64,000 nt of DNA from Elusimicrobiota bacterium (GTDB taxonomy: Bacteria; Elusimicrobiota; Elusimicrobia; F11), in the NCBI GenBank assembly GCA_022072025.1, contig JAJVIP010000018.1:1-64000 (forward strand), given 5' to 3'. Shown piece after piece: positions 51,602 to 61,009 of this stretch (its first letter is position 1; each line of letters opens with the position of its first letter). The position numbers and the translations under genes are program-made. Under the pieces are notes generated by a model. The model was given only the letters and a program-made list of their open reading frames with translations, made no database searches and was not told the DNA's origin.

Positions 51602-51619
51602 ATATGATTTGGATCATAT
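51602..51619. promoter_or_regulatory. FNR-like palindrome upstream of the oxidase operon
   Basis: ATATGAT-TTGG-ATCATAT is a perfect dyad that contains the TGAT-N4-ATCA core of FNR-type sites. It starts 107 bases upstream of subunit II and overlaps the end of the CLC gene. Binding by an FNR/CRP-family regulator is inference; none is encoded in the window. Confidence 0.4.
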
Positions 51620-52855
51620 ACGAGAAGTTGCGCTGTGGTGTTTTTCACCTGAACGCTGAGATCGGTAAATTCCAGTCTGTCCTGAAAAAAGATAACTGAG
51701 AACACAGGTGACGGAGGCCAACACGCCCATTTCTGTTCCAAAAAGTTCGATGGCGATCAACAGCGAGGTCAAGGGAACATTGGCCGCCCCGGAAAAAATG
51801 CCCACAAAGCCCAACCCCGCCAGCACCGATGCCGAAAGAGGCAAGACGGCGCTTAACGAATGACCCAACGTGGCTCCGATAAAAAACAGCGGAGTCACCT
51901 CTCCCCCCTTCAAACCCGAACCCAAAGCGACGACGGTAAAAATAAATTTTCCTAAAAAATCCCAAGGACGAATTTGAGAAGAGAAAGCATCTTCAATAAT
52001 TTCGATGCCCAACCCCGCATACCGGGTTCCAAATACAAACATCGCCACCACAATAATCAATCCTCCCCAAAATGGACGGGCCGGAGCGTAAGAAATTCTT
52101 TTTTTAAAAAAATCGGCCACATTATGAGAAGCCTGAGCAAACATCCGGCCAATCAGGCCACAAACAATTCCTGTGGCCGCGGCGCTGGCCAAGCTCGCCC
52201 AACCAATCGGAGGCACAAATGAAATCGTGATAGGCATATGACGAATGGGAAAGAGAAGAGCGATCCTGTTTGCCACCAAGGCAGAGAAAAAACAAGGGAA
52301 AATAGCGTCATAACTCATTCGGCCCACCGCGAGAACCTCGAGACCGAAAACCGCTCCGGCCAAGGGGGTTCCGAAAACCGAAGAAAATCCGGCGCTGATG
52401 CCGGCCATGAGCAAAATGCGTCGATCGGTGGAAGTCAATCGAAAATAATGGGTCAGTTGGTCGGCCAGCGAACCTCCCATTTGAACCGCTGTTCCCTCTC
52501 GTCCCACTGACGCGCCAAAGAGATGGCAGATCAAGGTTCCAACAAGGATCATGGGCGCCATGCGCAAGGGAACCACTTTTTTCGGATCATGAATTTCATC
52601 AAGGAGCAGGTTGTTGCCAGGTTCGACATCTTGACCCAATCGATGGTAAATCCAGCCCACTCCAAAACCCGCCAACGGAAGTCCCGCCATGATCCATGGA
52701 TATATTTGACGGATCTGGGTGACCTGGTCCAACAAAAATAAAAAGAGGCCGGAGGCTCCGCCAGACAACACCCCCACAAGGAGGCTGAGGCCTGTCCATC
52801 TGGCAATAGTCATTATCAATCGTCTTTGTTCATGTAAAATGTCGGGCATCTCCAT
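51614..52855 (-). CDS. CLC-family transporter, resembling the fluoride/proton antiporter (CLC-F) clade
   Basis: A 413-residue membrane protein with about ten hydrophobic segments. CLC signatures are GREGTAVQMGG, with the gating Glu, and GLKGGEVTPLFFIGATLG. Where chloride CLCs have GSGIP, this protein has PGNNLLLDEIHDP; GNNLL plus GREGT is, to my knowledge, typical of CLC-F (EriC-F) exporters. ATG 52855 leaves only 11 bases to the divergent PBP1A start; ATG 52813 is an alternative start. I see no crcB-type riboswitch upstream. Confidence 0.85.
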   Translation of the reverse strand: MEMPDILHEQRRLIMTIARWTGLSLLVGVLSGGASGLFLFLLDQVTQIRQIYPWIMAGLPLAGFGVGWIYHRLGQDVEPGNNLLLDEIHDPKKVVPLRMAPMILVGTLICHLFGASVGREGTAVQMGGSLADQLTHYFRLTSTDRRILLMAGISAGFSSVFGTPLAGAVFGLEVLAVGRMSYDAIFPCFFSALVANRIALLFPIRHMPITISFVPPIGWASLASAAATGIVCGLIGRMFAQASHNVADFFKKRISYAPARPFWGGLIIVVAMFVFGTRYAGLGIEIIEDAFSSQIRPWDFLGKFIFTVVALGSGLKGGEVTPLFFIGATLGHSLSAVLPLSASVLAGLGFVGIFSGAANVPLTSLLIAIELFGTEMGVLASVTCVLSYLFSGQTGIYRSQRSGEKHHSATSRI

Positions 52856-52866
52856 GATCGTACCAA

Positions 52867-55071
52867 TTGCATATACCCTTGAATAAATCCCTCTTAAAAA
52901 CTTGGATGGGCATGGCCCTCCTTCTCTTTGTGGTGGGCTGGGCGGTTTTAAGCCTGGCGTTTCTCCACAAATCCATCAAAGACCTTCCTTCCGTGGAAGC
53001 CTTGGGGGATTATGTCCCGCCACTGGTGACGCAAATTGTCGACACCTATGGCCAACCAGTGGGAGAATTCTTTACCGAAAGGCGCACCACGGTCCCTTTA
53101 ACTCAGATTCCAGTGGACCTCCGAACCGCTGTTATGGCGATCGAAGACACCCAGTTTTATCAACACTGGGGCATCAATCTTCGGGCCATCCTGCGCGCCT
53201 CCGCCGCCAATCTTTTGGCGGGCAAAGTGGTCCAAGGGGGTTCCACCCTCACCCAACAATTGGCCAAAACCATTTTTCTCACGCGACAAAAAACCCTGGG
53301 CCGGAAATTCAAAGAAATGTTGTTGACGCTCCAAATCGAACACCGTTATTCAAAAGATGAAATTTTGCAGCTTTATCTCAATCAAATATATTTTGGCGGA
53401 GGCGCCTACGGCGTCGAAGCGGCCGCGCGGCTCTACTTCGACAAACACACGCCTGAATTAAACCTGGCTGAGTGCGCGCTCTTGGCGGGGCTCATCCGGT
53501 CCCCAAACCGTTATTCGCCAGCCAACAACATCCAAATCGCCCAAGACCGGCGCGCCACGGTTCTAAGACGCATGCGGGAATTACAATTTATTTCTGAATC
53601 CGAAGAAAAGCAGGCGAATGCCACCCCCATTATTGAGACGATGGCTTCGTCGCGAATGAGGGAGGCCCCTTATTTATTGGAAGAAGTTCGCAAAACATTG
53701 GAGCCCGTTTATGGAACCGAAACATTGGAGCAAGGAGGGCTGACCATCCAAACCACGTTGGATGTGAAATTGCAGAAAATCGCTGAAACGGTACTCGAAA
53801 AACATTGCTCCACCTACGACGCAAAATACGCCACCGCCACCTTGGTGGAATATGTTCGCGACCTGAAAAAAGGATCAACTGAGCAAATCACCATTTCCAC
53901 CACGCCTCCTCACATTCAAGCGGCGCTTGTGGCCATTGACGTCCACACGGGGGCCATCCGAGCCCTCATTGGCGGCCGAAATTTTCAACAGTCTCAATTC
54001 AATCGGGCCATGCAGGCCAAACGCCAACCGGGTTCTTCCTTCAAACCATTCGTGTACGCCGCGGCATTGGAAGGAAATTATACGGCTGCCAGCGTGGTGG
54101 ACGATTACCCAATGGTGTTTGTGGACGTGGAGTCTGACCCCACGCTGCTCGTTGAAGCGACCACCTACGCTCAAACACAAATCGCGGTTTTGGACAATTT
54201 ACAAATGACCCAGGAAGAGCTCGACGCGCTGGATAAAGAAGAACGGGAAACATTGCTCAAACGTTATTGGCGACCGCAAAATTTTGATGGGAAATATCTG
54301 GGCCCTTTAACCTTGCGAAAAGCGCTTCAGAAATCCCGGAACTTGGTTTCCATTCGGTTGGTTGATAGCGTCGGCCCGCGCTTGGTGGTCCGCCTGGCCA
54401 GAGCGGCGGGCATCAACAGTTATCTCGCTCCGGTTTTGTCATTGGGTCTTGGAACATCTGTTGTGAATTTACTGGAGCTCACGAGCGCCTATGGAAGTTT
54501 CGCCACGGGCGGACTGCATGCCGAACCCTATTTTGTCGAAAAGGTGTCTGATCGGCGGGGCCGGGTGCTCCAAGAAGCGGCGCCCAAAATAACGTCCCGC
54601 CTCAATCCTCAAACCGTGTTTTTAACGGTCAACATTATGAAAGGAGTGGTGGAAAGAGGAACCGGCTGGTACGCGAAAAGGTTGGGGCGTCCTTTGGCGG
54701 GAAAAACCGGAACCACGCAAGATCAACGTGACCTGTTATTCGTCGGTTTCTCGCCCGATCTCGTCTGTGGAGTTTGGATCGGTTATGATGATTTCCGTCC
54801 CTTGAAAAAAGGCCTCAGCGCCTCGAACATCGCCGTCCCATTGTGGACCGATTTTATGCGCGAGGCTCTCAAGTCCATGCCGGTGCGAGATTTCCCCATC
54901 CCCCCCAAAATTGAGTTTTGCAAAATTGATTCTGAGACCGGCTACCTGGCCTTGCCCTCTTGCCCCAAAGTCATTCTCGAAGCATTCAAAGAAGGCACCA
55001 TCCCCGCGGAGTTTTGCCCCTATGACCACACCAAAGACCAGGGGAGCGAAGTTGAGGAAGTATTGGAATAG
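52867..55071 (+). CDS. mrcA: Penicillin-binding protein 1A (bifunctional transglycosylase/transpeptidase)
   Basis: A protein of about 734 residues polymerising and crosslinking peptidoglycan. One N-terminal membrane anchor (LLLFVVGWAVLSLAF) precedes a GT51 domain (AIEDTQFYQHWG, GGSTLTQQLAKTIFL) and a transpeptidase domain with SxxK (QPGSSFKPF), SRN (QKSRNLVS) and KTG (AGKTGTTQD). The start is uncertain: TTG 52867, TTG 52879 and ATG 52909 are in frame and none has a clear Shine-Dalgarno. The C-terminus is acidic. Confidence 0.95.
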   Translation: MHIPLNKSLLKTWMGMALLLFVVGWAVLSLAFLHKSIKDLPSVEALGDYVPPLVTQIVDTYGQPVGEFFTERRTTVPLTQIPVDLRTAVMAIEDTQFYQHWGINLRAILRASAANLLAGKVVQGGSTLTQQLAKTIFLTRQKTLGRKFKEMLLTLQIEHRYSKDEILQLYLNQIYFGGGAYGVEAAARLYFDKHTPELNLAECALLAGLIRSPNRYSPANNIQIAQDRRATVLRRMRELQFISESEEKQANATPIIETMASSRMREAPYLLEEVRKTLEPVYGTETLEQGGLTIQTTLDVKLQKIAETVLEKHCSTYDAKYATATLVEYVRDLKKGSTEQITISTTPPHIQAALVAIDVHTGAIRALIGGRNFQQSQFNRAMQAKRQPGSSFKPFVYAAALEGNYTAASVVDDYPMVFVDVESDPTLLVEATTYAQTQIAVLDNLQMTQEELDALDKEERETLLKRYWRPQNFDGKYLGPLTLRKALQKSRNLVSIRLVDSVGPRLVVRLARAAGINSYLAPVLSLGLGTSVVNLLELTSAYGSFATGGLHAEPYFVEKVSDRRGRVLQEAAPKITSRLNPQTVFLTVNIMKGVVERGTGWYAKRLGRPLAGKTGTTQDQRDLLFVGFSPDLVCGVWIGYDDFRPLKKGLSASNIAVPLWTDFMREALKSMPVRDFPIPPKIEFCKIDSETGYLALPSCPKVILEAFKEGTIPAEFCPYDHTKDQGSEVEEVLE

Positions 55072-55091
55072 ACCATTCTTTTGCTTTAAGT

Positions 55092-58000
55092 TTAGGCGGC
55101 TTTGGGGCGAATGGAGCTTTGAATCAGATTCTGCGGTTTGCCCCACAAATATCCCTGACCCAAGGTAATTCCCATCGATTCCAGGACTTTTAATTCATCC
55201 GTTGTTTCGATGCCTTCAGCGATGATTCGGGCAGGCGTGTTTCTAATGACATTCAACATTCTCTTCATGAACATTTGGAGATTCTTGTCATGATGGATCC
55301 CTTGAACAAATCGCTTATCTATTTTGATCACGTCCGGCTCGAGCGCTATAAACGTCTCCAAATTACTTCGACCAAAGCCCACGTCATCCATGGCGATGAG
55401 GAACCCCAATTTTTTGAGTTTCTCCGCGGCCTCTGATAAACGAGAAGAATCCCCGATAATTTGCTGCTCGCTGATTTCAAGGCAAATGGATCCAGGAGTA
55501 ATTGATCCATGGAAAGGTTCAAGGAATTTTTCTGGCGGCAGCTGAACAACCGTCGAAGGGAACACATTCATAAAACTACATTGCCCCTCTCCCACTTTCA
55601 GGGCTTCTTGCGCGCAAGCCTTAAAACATTCGTAATCAATGGTCACGAGGACATCAGACTCCCGGCACAATCCGAAAATTTCATCGGGCATCTCATGGCC
55701 AGGCATCGTGGAGCGGATCAACATTTCATAGCCGATGGCCTTTCCTATGGGAAGTTGAATGATCGGCATTTGCACGCAATATAAATTTTTCCCCTGACGG
55801 AACTGCTCAAGCGCATAAAACTTGTTTTCCTTTTGAGCGCCATCGGAGGCCTTGTCCCATTCCCCAAAAGTCACCTGTGCCTTGCCATTGAGTTTGCTGC
55901 GATGCAAAGCGATATGCGCTTGAGCCAACAAATCGTCCAAGCGGGGAGAGGAAGTTGTGGACCGAACCAAACCCAAACTGGCCGACAAGGAAAAAGACCC
56001 CGCGGGTCCCGACACAACCGTTTTTTGGATGTTGGCGCACAAGCGTTCAGCGATTCTTAATCCTTCCGCCACCCGGGTTTCTTTCAGCAAAATAATGAAC
56101 TCATCCCCGCCTATGCGAGCGGCAAAATCTCCTTCACGAGAACTCTCTTGAATTCGACGGCCTGTTTCTTTGAGAGCGATATCACCGGTGGCATATCCCA
56201 AATTATCATTGATGCCTTTAAAATTATCCAAATCTATCAGCAGAACAAGAATATCAAGCGTTTTTCGTGTCGAGGTTTGCATTTCATGCAGCATGATATT
56301 TTCCAGCCCACGCCGGTTGAGAAGTTTGGTCAATGGATCAATATAGGTCAATTGTTCCAAATGGGCGTTCACTGTTTTTAATTCTCGGGTTCGCTCTTCA
56401 ACACGGGCCTCTAGCATCTGATTCATATTCTGAAGTTGTGCGAACCCTTCAGCGTTTTCAAGCGCGGCCCCCACCAAGGTGAGCAAATAATCTGAAAGCC
56501 TGATTTCTTCTGGTCCAAAAAGATTGGAAATTTCCCGATGAGTCACCACGAAACAACCCACCGGGCGTCCTCTGACCTGAAAAGCCGCCCCGAGAGCGGA
56601 ACGAACGCCAGGAATGGCCAGATCAATTATTTTTATCTTTTCATTTGCTGGAGGCGGGAACGCGCCATCGGGCGTGGACAGGATCAGCGTTTGATTGCAC
56701 TGCATGGTCAATTTTGCCCATTCCATGAGTGGAGCCTCAATTGATTGCGTTGGGTCAAACGGTTCAAGTTCCCCGTTCTCATTTTTCATGAATAAAAAAC
56801 ATTCTTGAGACCGCAGCAGACTGGAAGCCGCGTGGGAAAAAGCCTGAAACACCATTTCCACAGAAAGAGCTTTGGCAATATTCCGGCCATGTTCGACTAT
56901 ATTGTCAAAACGATCAATCAGTGACAGGGTTATTTCTTTGTCAATATTGGTGGATATTTTATCGCTTGATATGGGGCCTATGGATTTTTTGAGAACCAAT
57001 TTTTTCTTTTTTGCCGCGTCCAATTCCATTTGGGCATGACGCCAACCGAACCGTAACCCCGCGGTCCCGTGTTCAATATGGCTGAGCACTTGCTCGTACT
57101 GAGCTTTTTGTTCATTGGCATACTGAAGGCTTTCCGAAAAATAATGTTTGGCCTTTGCCTCTTCGTTTAAATGGACGCTCAAGAGGCCCAATTCCCGATA
57201 AAGATGCGGTTTGTCAACCACCGTAAAATGAACCATCAACCGGGCCCAACGGCCCACGTTTTTCAATTTTCTTAGTTGGAGTTCTTTGAGTTCGGTGTTC
57301 TTTTGTTGTTCCATGTCCAGACGTAAGGAGGACATATACCAAGGTAGCGCCGCAGACACATAGCCATTCCAAAAGGCATTTTTCTTCAGCTTAATCAAAG
57401 CATCCTTAAATACCCGGGAACTCGCCTTGTATTCGCCCGCATAAAAACTTCTCATGCCCTCCGCCATCATCACTTGGACTTGAGGTTGGATGTCCTGCCT
57501 TCGGCGGCTCACTTCGCGTCGGACAATGTCTGCTGAAATATGTCCTTGAGTCGCTCGAACCAATATGTCCAAACTGATTCCGGAGGCCATAATATCCCCA
57601 ATATTCAATCCGGTTCGGTGAATAATCCACGCCTCATGGACGGCCTCTTCAAATCGTCCCAACCGCATCAAAGAAGCGGCCACTTGATAGCGGGCAATAT
57701 TCATTTCCCAATAATCGCCTGTTTGTTCCAGTAGTTTCACGGCCTCGCGGCCCCACACAATGGCGTCTTCATACCGCGCTGTAAAATATAAATTCACACA
57801 AAAAAATGAGAGGGTTTGCGCTCGTCCCCACGTGTCATTGAACATTTCGCGTATGGCCAAGGACCGCGCCGCAAAATCGTCGGCTGTTTTTGAGAACCTA
57901 TTCCAATAGAGACCCATCAAAGCCATGATCGCGACTCTTTCAGAATAAACCTGTCCCAATTCCGGCGTGGGGGCGTATCGTTCCGCCAAATTCAAACCAC

Positions 58001-60683
58001 TGAAATGCGCCCACAAACAGGGGATCACGCCATTTCCGAACCAATAACAATAGGTCAATCGGCCAAACAATTTAACCTTCATCAAATCTGTTCCGGTTTC
58101 GGTTGACTTTTTACGGCCAACAAATAACTTTGGAAAAACCACGTGTAACGCTTGAGTGGCCAATTGAAAAATGAAATGGCCTATGAACCCCACAAGGGTG
58201 GTTGGGATATTGATATGGAGAACACGAGAGGCCTTCTCTGTTTCAAGGATGGCGGCTTGGACGTCTCCTTTTTTAAATAGAACTTCACCAATTTTGGATT
58301 GAATATCAGCCCGATCTTGGTCACTGGTGGCGACCGCCATGGCTTCTTTGAGGTCAACAAGGGCTTCATCATATTTGCCCTGTAGGATGAGCACGTAACC
58401 CAATCCTTTCAGAATCCCGAATTGGGTGGATTGATCGTTTGGATCAACACCACGTTGACATATCCTAAATTGCTGCTCCGCCGACTCGAGGGCGTGACGA
58501 CGCATGGCCGTTTGAGCCGCTTCAAAAGCATAGGGAAAAGCTTTATCAGACAATCCGGCGGCGTCGTAGTGATAGGCCAATTCAAAATTCTTCTCTCCAG
58601 TTGAATTTTCCGAACCTTGCGCAAAGGCCCGATGAATTCGCTTTTTTTCCTCCCTATCGAGTTTTTCCAACAGCGTCTCGCGGATTTTGTCGTGAATAAA
58701 CAAACAAATCATCTGTTCTCGCTCAACCAAAACAAATTGCCGCTTTTCAGCTTCTTCCACACAGGTTGATAAACGGTCCAAGGGAAGGTTCGCCAACAAG
58801 GCCGCTTTGCGCGCGTCAAATCTCTTTCCAATAACAGCTCCCACATTCAGCAAACGACGGGGATCAGGGGGAAGCATATCGATCCGCCTGGAAAAAAGGC
58901 TCGTGGCCTTCCGAGAGCTTTTAATTTCCGACATGGCCTTTACATCGACTCTCCAACCATTCTCCGAAGCCACAAGAGCCTTACACTCCACGAGCCCTCT
59001 TAAGGTATCACTCACCATAAACGGAACACCTTGCGATAATTGCTCAATCATCGTTAAGGCCTCCGCGGGAAGGACTCCGGCCATGCTACCGGCCATATTC
59101 CGAACCTCCAATGAATTAAACGGTTTAAGGACGAGATGGCTTGTGGGCTGTAACATCCTGATTAAGTGACCGGCGGGAACCTCTTCTGAGCGAAATGCAA
59201 TAAGAAACAGAACGTACGGGTTGGTTTCAGTCAGTGTTTCTTTGTATCGGACCCATTCAGGAATGAGCTTAAACATCATTTCGTCGGCCCATTGGCCGTC
59301 GTCCACCACAACAAGCAAAGGTTTTTTTTCACTCGCCAACGTGTTGAAGAGACGGCAAATCGCCCGCAAAATTCGCGCTTCCCGGAAGTGATCGGGCCCC
59401 GAAGGGATATCCGATTCATCCTTAAAAATCCAATAAAACTCGGGCAAGGCGGAACAGAGGGTCTCCCGGTCTTTTTCAAACTCAGATTGAACACGATCGC
59501 GAAGACTTGTGTCTGTTTTCATCTCTTGAATCAGGTTTTTGAACAAGTTGGTTAAATCTTGAAAAGGCGCCTTGGCCTCTTGGGTGGAAGCTTCGCCCAA
59601 CAAGGTTCGAATTCCCAATCTATCGGCTTGTTGTTTGACTTCCTGCACCAGAGTTGATTTTCCCAAGCCCGATTCGGCTTCTATGAAAACCAAACCGTCT
59701 TTTCCCTGCCGAAGCCCCTTTAATAAATCCTTCAAACGAAACACGTCTTCTCCACGACTGATCAACGCCGGATCCGCGAGTGTTGGGCGAATATCATAGA
59801 GTCCCGGAACAAATTGAGAATCTGAAATATGTTTTTCAATATGTTCCTCAACCATTTTCAAGTCTTCCTGAATGGCATGGGCGGTTTGATAGCGGTCAAG
59901 AGGATCTTTCTTTAAACATTTCTGAATAATTTTGTTCAGGCTCGCTGGCAATTCACAATTGATATCTGACAAATCCGGTGGCTTGCTTGTTAAATGAGAG
60001 CGAAGTAGATCGCTGATATTGGATGAACGAAAGGGCAAGGACCCTGTGAGACAATTAAAAAATAAGACCCCCCAAGAATAGAGGTCCGAACTGGGCCTGA
60101 GGTTATTTTGAATTAAACCCGCTTGCTCGGGTGAAATAAAGTGGGCATCCGCCAACATGCTTGAGGGAACAGGTTGATCCTCTTTCAACAACACGGGCAT
60201 TCCTGCATCAATCAAATTCAACGCTTTATTATTTTGAATATAAACATTCTTTGGACTGATCTGATTATGGAGGAGCCCCATTTGATGCAATTGCTCAATC
60301 GCCTCCAACAACAATCGTCCGTAAGTAATGGCCGAAAATACCGTTAAAGGACCGCCCTGTAGAACCTCATCGAGACGTTGTCCCTCCACAAAAGGACGCA
60401 CCAAGAAAACTTGTTTTTCTGACAGCCCTCTGTCTGTAAACGGTGTAAAAAGTGAACTTTTTATTTCCCCACACCTGGATATTCTTTGGTCACATTCTTC
60501 CAAAACTGACTGAGAGAACGTCTCCCCGGGATAGGTTTTGATGATCACGGGAGTCTGGTTTTTATTATCGATCCCTTTGTATGTCTCAGTGTTTTGGGTA
60601 GAGGACAACAGGTGGGTTGCCCCATATCTCTCACCAAACCGCCTGTCCGCGCGAGTTGTTTTTGAAGGGGGCAATTGATCCAC
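55092..60683 (-). CDS. Giant hybrid signalling protein: pseudokinase-AAA ATPase-TPR-GAF-GGDEF-EAL
   Basis: An 1863-residue soluble protein starting at GTG. Residues about 20-280 have a Ser/Thr kinase fold with the VIIK Lys, but HRDLKPEN is replaced by HNQISPKN and DFG by DAG, so catalysis is unlikely. Residues about 305-600 are an AAA-type ATPase (ESGLGKSTLVQEV). Residues about 690-1200 are TPR-like repeats and about 1260-1420 GAF-like. The GGDEF domain is intact with an I-site (REGDFAARIGGDEF). The EAL domain has YEMLIRS, LEISE, DDVGFGRSNL, IKIDKRF and EGIE. It probably makes and/or breaks cyclic di-GMP under control of the large sensor part. Confidence 0.9.
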   Translation of the reverse strand: MDQLPPSKTTRADRRFGERYGATHLLSSTQNTETYKGIDNKNQTPVIIKTYPGETFSQSVLEECDQRISRCGEIKSSLFTPFTDRGLSEKQVFLVRPFVEGQRLDEVLQGGPLTVFSAITYGRLLLEAIEQLHQMGLLHNQISPKNVYIQNNKALNLIDAGMPVLLKEDQPVPSSMLADAHFISPEQAGLIQNNLRPSSDLYSWGVLFFNCLTGSLPFRSSNISDLLRSHLTSKPPDLSDINCELPASLNKIIQKCLKKDPLDRYQTAHAIQEDLKMVEEHIEKHISDSQFVPGLYDIRPTLADPALISRGEDVFRLKDLLKGLRQGKDGLVFIEAESGLGKSTLVQEVKQQADRLGIRTLLGEASTQEAKAPFQDLTNLFKNLIQEMKTDTSLRDRVQSEFEKDRETLCSALPEFYWIFKDESDIPSGPDHFREARILRAICRLFNTLASEKKPLLVVVDDGQWADEMMFKLIPEWVRYKETLTETNPYVLFLIAFRSEEVPAGHLIRMLQPTSHLVLKPFNSLEVRNMAGSMAGVLPAEALTMIEQLSQGVPFMVSDTLRGLVECKALVASENGWRVDVKAMSEIKSSRKATSLFSRRIDMLPPDPRRLLNVGAVIGKRFDARKAALLANLPLDRLSTCVEEAEKRQFVLVEREQMICLFIHDKIRETLLEKLDREEKKRIHRAFAQGSENSTGEKNFELAYHYDAAGLSDKAFPYAFEAAQTAMRRHALESAEQQFRICQRGVDPNDQSTQFGILKGLGYVLILQGKYDEALVDLKEAMAVATSDQDRADIQSKIGEVLFKKGDVQAAILETEKASRVLHINIPTTLVGFIGHFIFQLATQALHVVFPKLFVGRKKSTETGTDLMKVKLFGRLTYCYWFGNGVIPCLWAHFSGLNLAERYAPTPELGQVYSERVAIMALMGLYWNRFSKTADDFAARSLAIREMFNDTWGRAQTLSFFCVNLYFTARYEDAIVWGREAVKLLEQTGDYWEMNIARYQVAASLMRLGRFEEAVHEAWIIHRTGLNIGDIMASGISLDILVRATQGHISADIVRREVSRRRQDIQPQVQVMMAEGMRSFYAGEYKASSRVFKDALIKLKKNAFWNGYVSAALPWYMSSLRLDMEQQKNTELKELQLRKLKNVGRWARLMVHFTVVDKPHLYRELGLLSVHLNEEAKAKHYFSESLQYANEQKAQYEQVLSHIEHGTAGLRFGWRHAQMELDAAKKKKLVLKKSIGPISSDKISTNIDKEITLSLIDRFDNIVEHGRNIAKALSVEMVFQAFSHAASSLLRSQECFLFMKNENGELEPFDPTQSIEAPLMEWAKLTMQCNQTLILSTPDGAFPPPANEKIKIIDLAIPGVRSALGAAFQVRGRPVGCFVVTHREISNLFGPEEIRLSDYLLTLVGAALENAEGFAQLQNMNQMLEARVEERTRELKTVNAHLEQLTYIDPLTKLLNRRGLENIMLHEMQTSTRKTLDILVLLIDLDNFKGINDNLGYATGDIALKETGRRIQESSREGDFAARIGGDEFIILLKETRVAEGLRIAERLCANIQKTVVSGPAGSFSLSASLGLVRSTTSSPRLDDLLAQAHIALHRSKLNGKAQVTFGEWDKASDGAQKENKFYALEQFRQGKNLYCVQMPIIQLPIGKAIGYEMLIRSTMPGHEMPDEIFGLCRESDVLVTIDYECFKACAQEALKVGEGQCSFMNVFPSTVVQLPPEKFLEPFHGSITPGSICLEISEQQIIGDSSRLSEAAEKLKKLGFLIAMDDVGFGRSNLETFIALEPDVIKIDKRFVQGIHHDKNLQMFMKRMLNVIRNTPARIIAEGIETTDELKVLESMGITLGQGYLWGKPQNLIQSSIRPKAA

Positions 60684-61009
60684 GACTAAATGTAACGGGG
60701 ATTCTTGCGGAGAACAAGTCGTCTCTCATTTTTCCATCAAACGACCAAGGGGTTACTTCAACCCCGCCTATATGATGACTTTGCAAATTCTTTTTTTTGT
60801 CGAAGAAAATCACAGTTTCATGTCATCCCGAGGTCGCCGTCGCCCCGACCTCGCTTTTAAGTGGAGTGAGGGTTGGCAGGTGTATAAGCCGGGGCCCAGT
60901 CGTTCCGACAGAAGGTTTGATGGACGCACATATCCTTAAAAAATGGGCCGGGAAGACGAACCAAAGAACACGAGTCTAAAGAATCGGGATAGCCAACTGT
61001 TGAACCGCG
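60684..61009. other. Intergenic region with GC-rich repeat copy 2
   Basis: This 326-base gap between the hybrid signalling gene and the outer-membrane protein holds the repeat at 60831-60958. The rest (60684-60830) should contain the promoter of the signalling gene; a T-rich run lies at 60788-60799. No gene is seen. Confidence 0.5.
60831..60958 (-). repeat. Dispersed GC-rich repeat, copy 2 (inverted relative to copy 1)
   Basis: The segment shares long near-identical stretches with the complement of 48270-48447, such as AAGTGGAGTGA, ATAAGCCGGGGCCCAGTCGT and TTAAAAAATGGGCCGGGA. It lacks a block of about 50 bases that forms part of the hairpin in copy 1. Confidence 0.7.

Noticed and set aside
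52867-53000. Fluoride (crcB) riboswitch upstream of the CLC-F-type gene
   Set aside because: The upstream DNA is coding sequence of PBP1A and does not contain the conserved GG.GATGG and CTGATGG-type segments.
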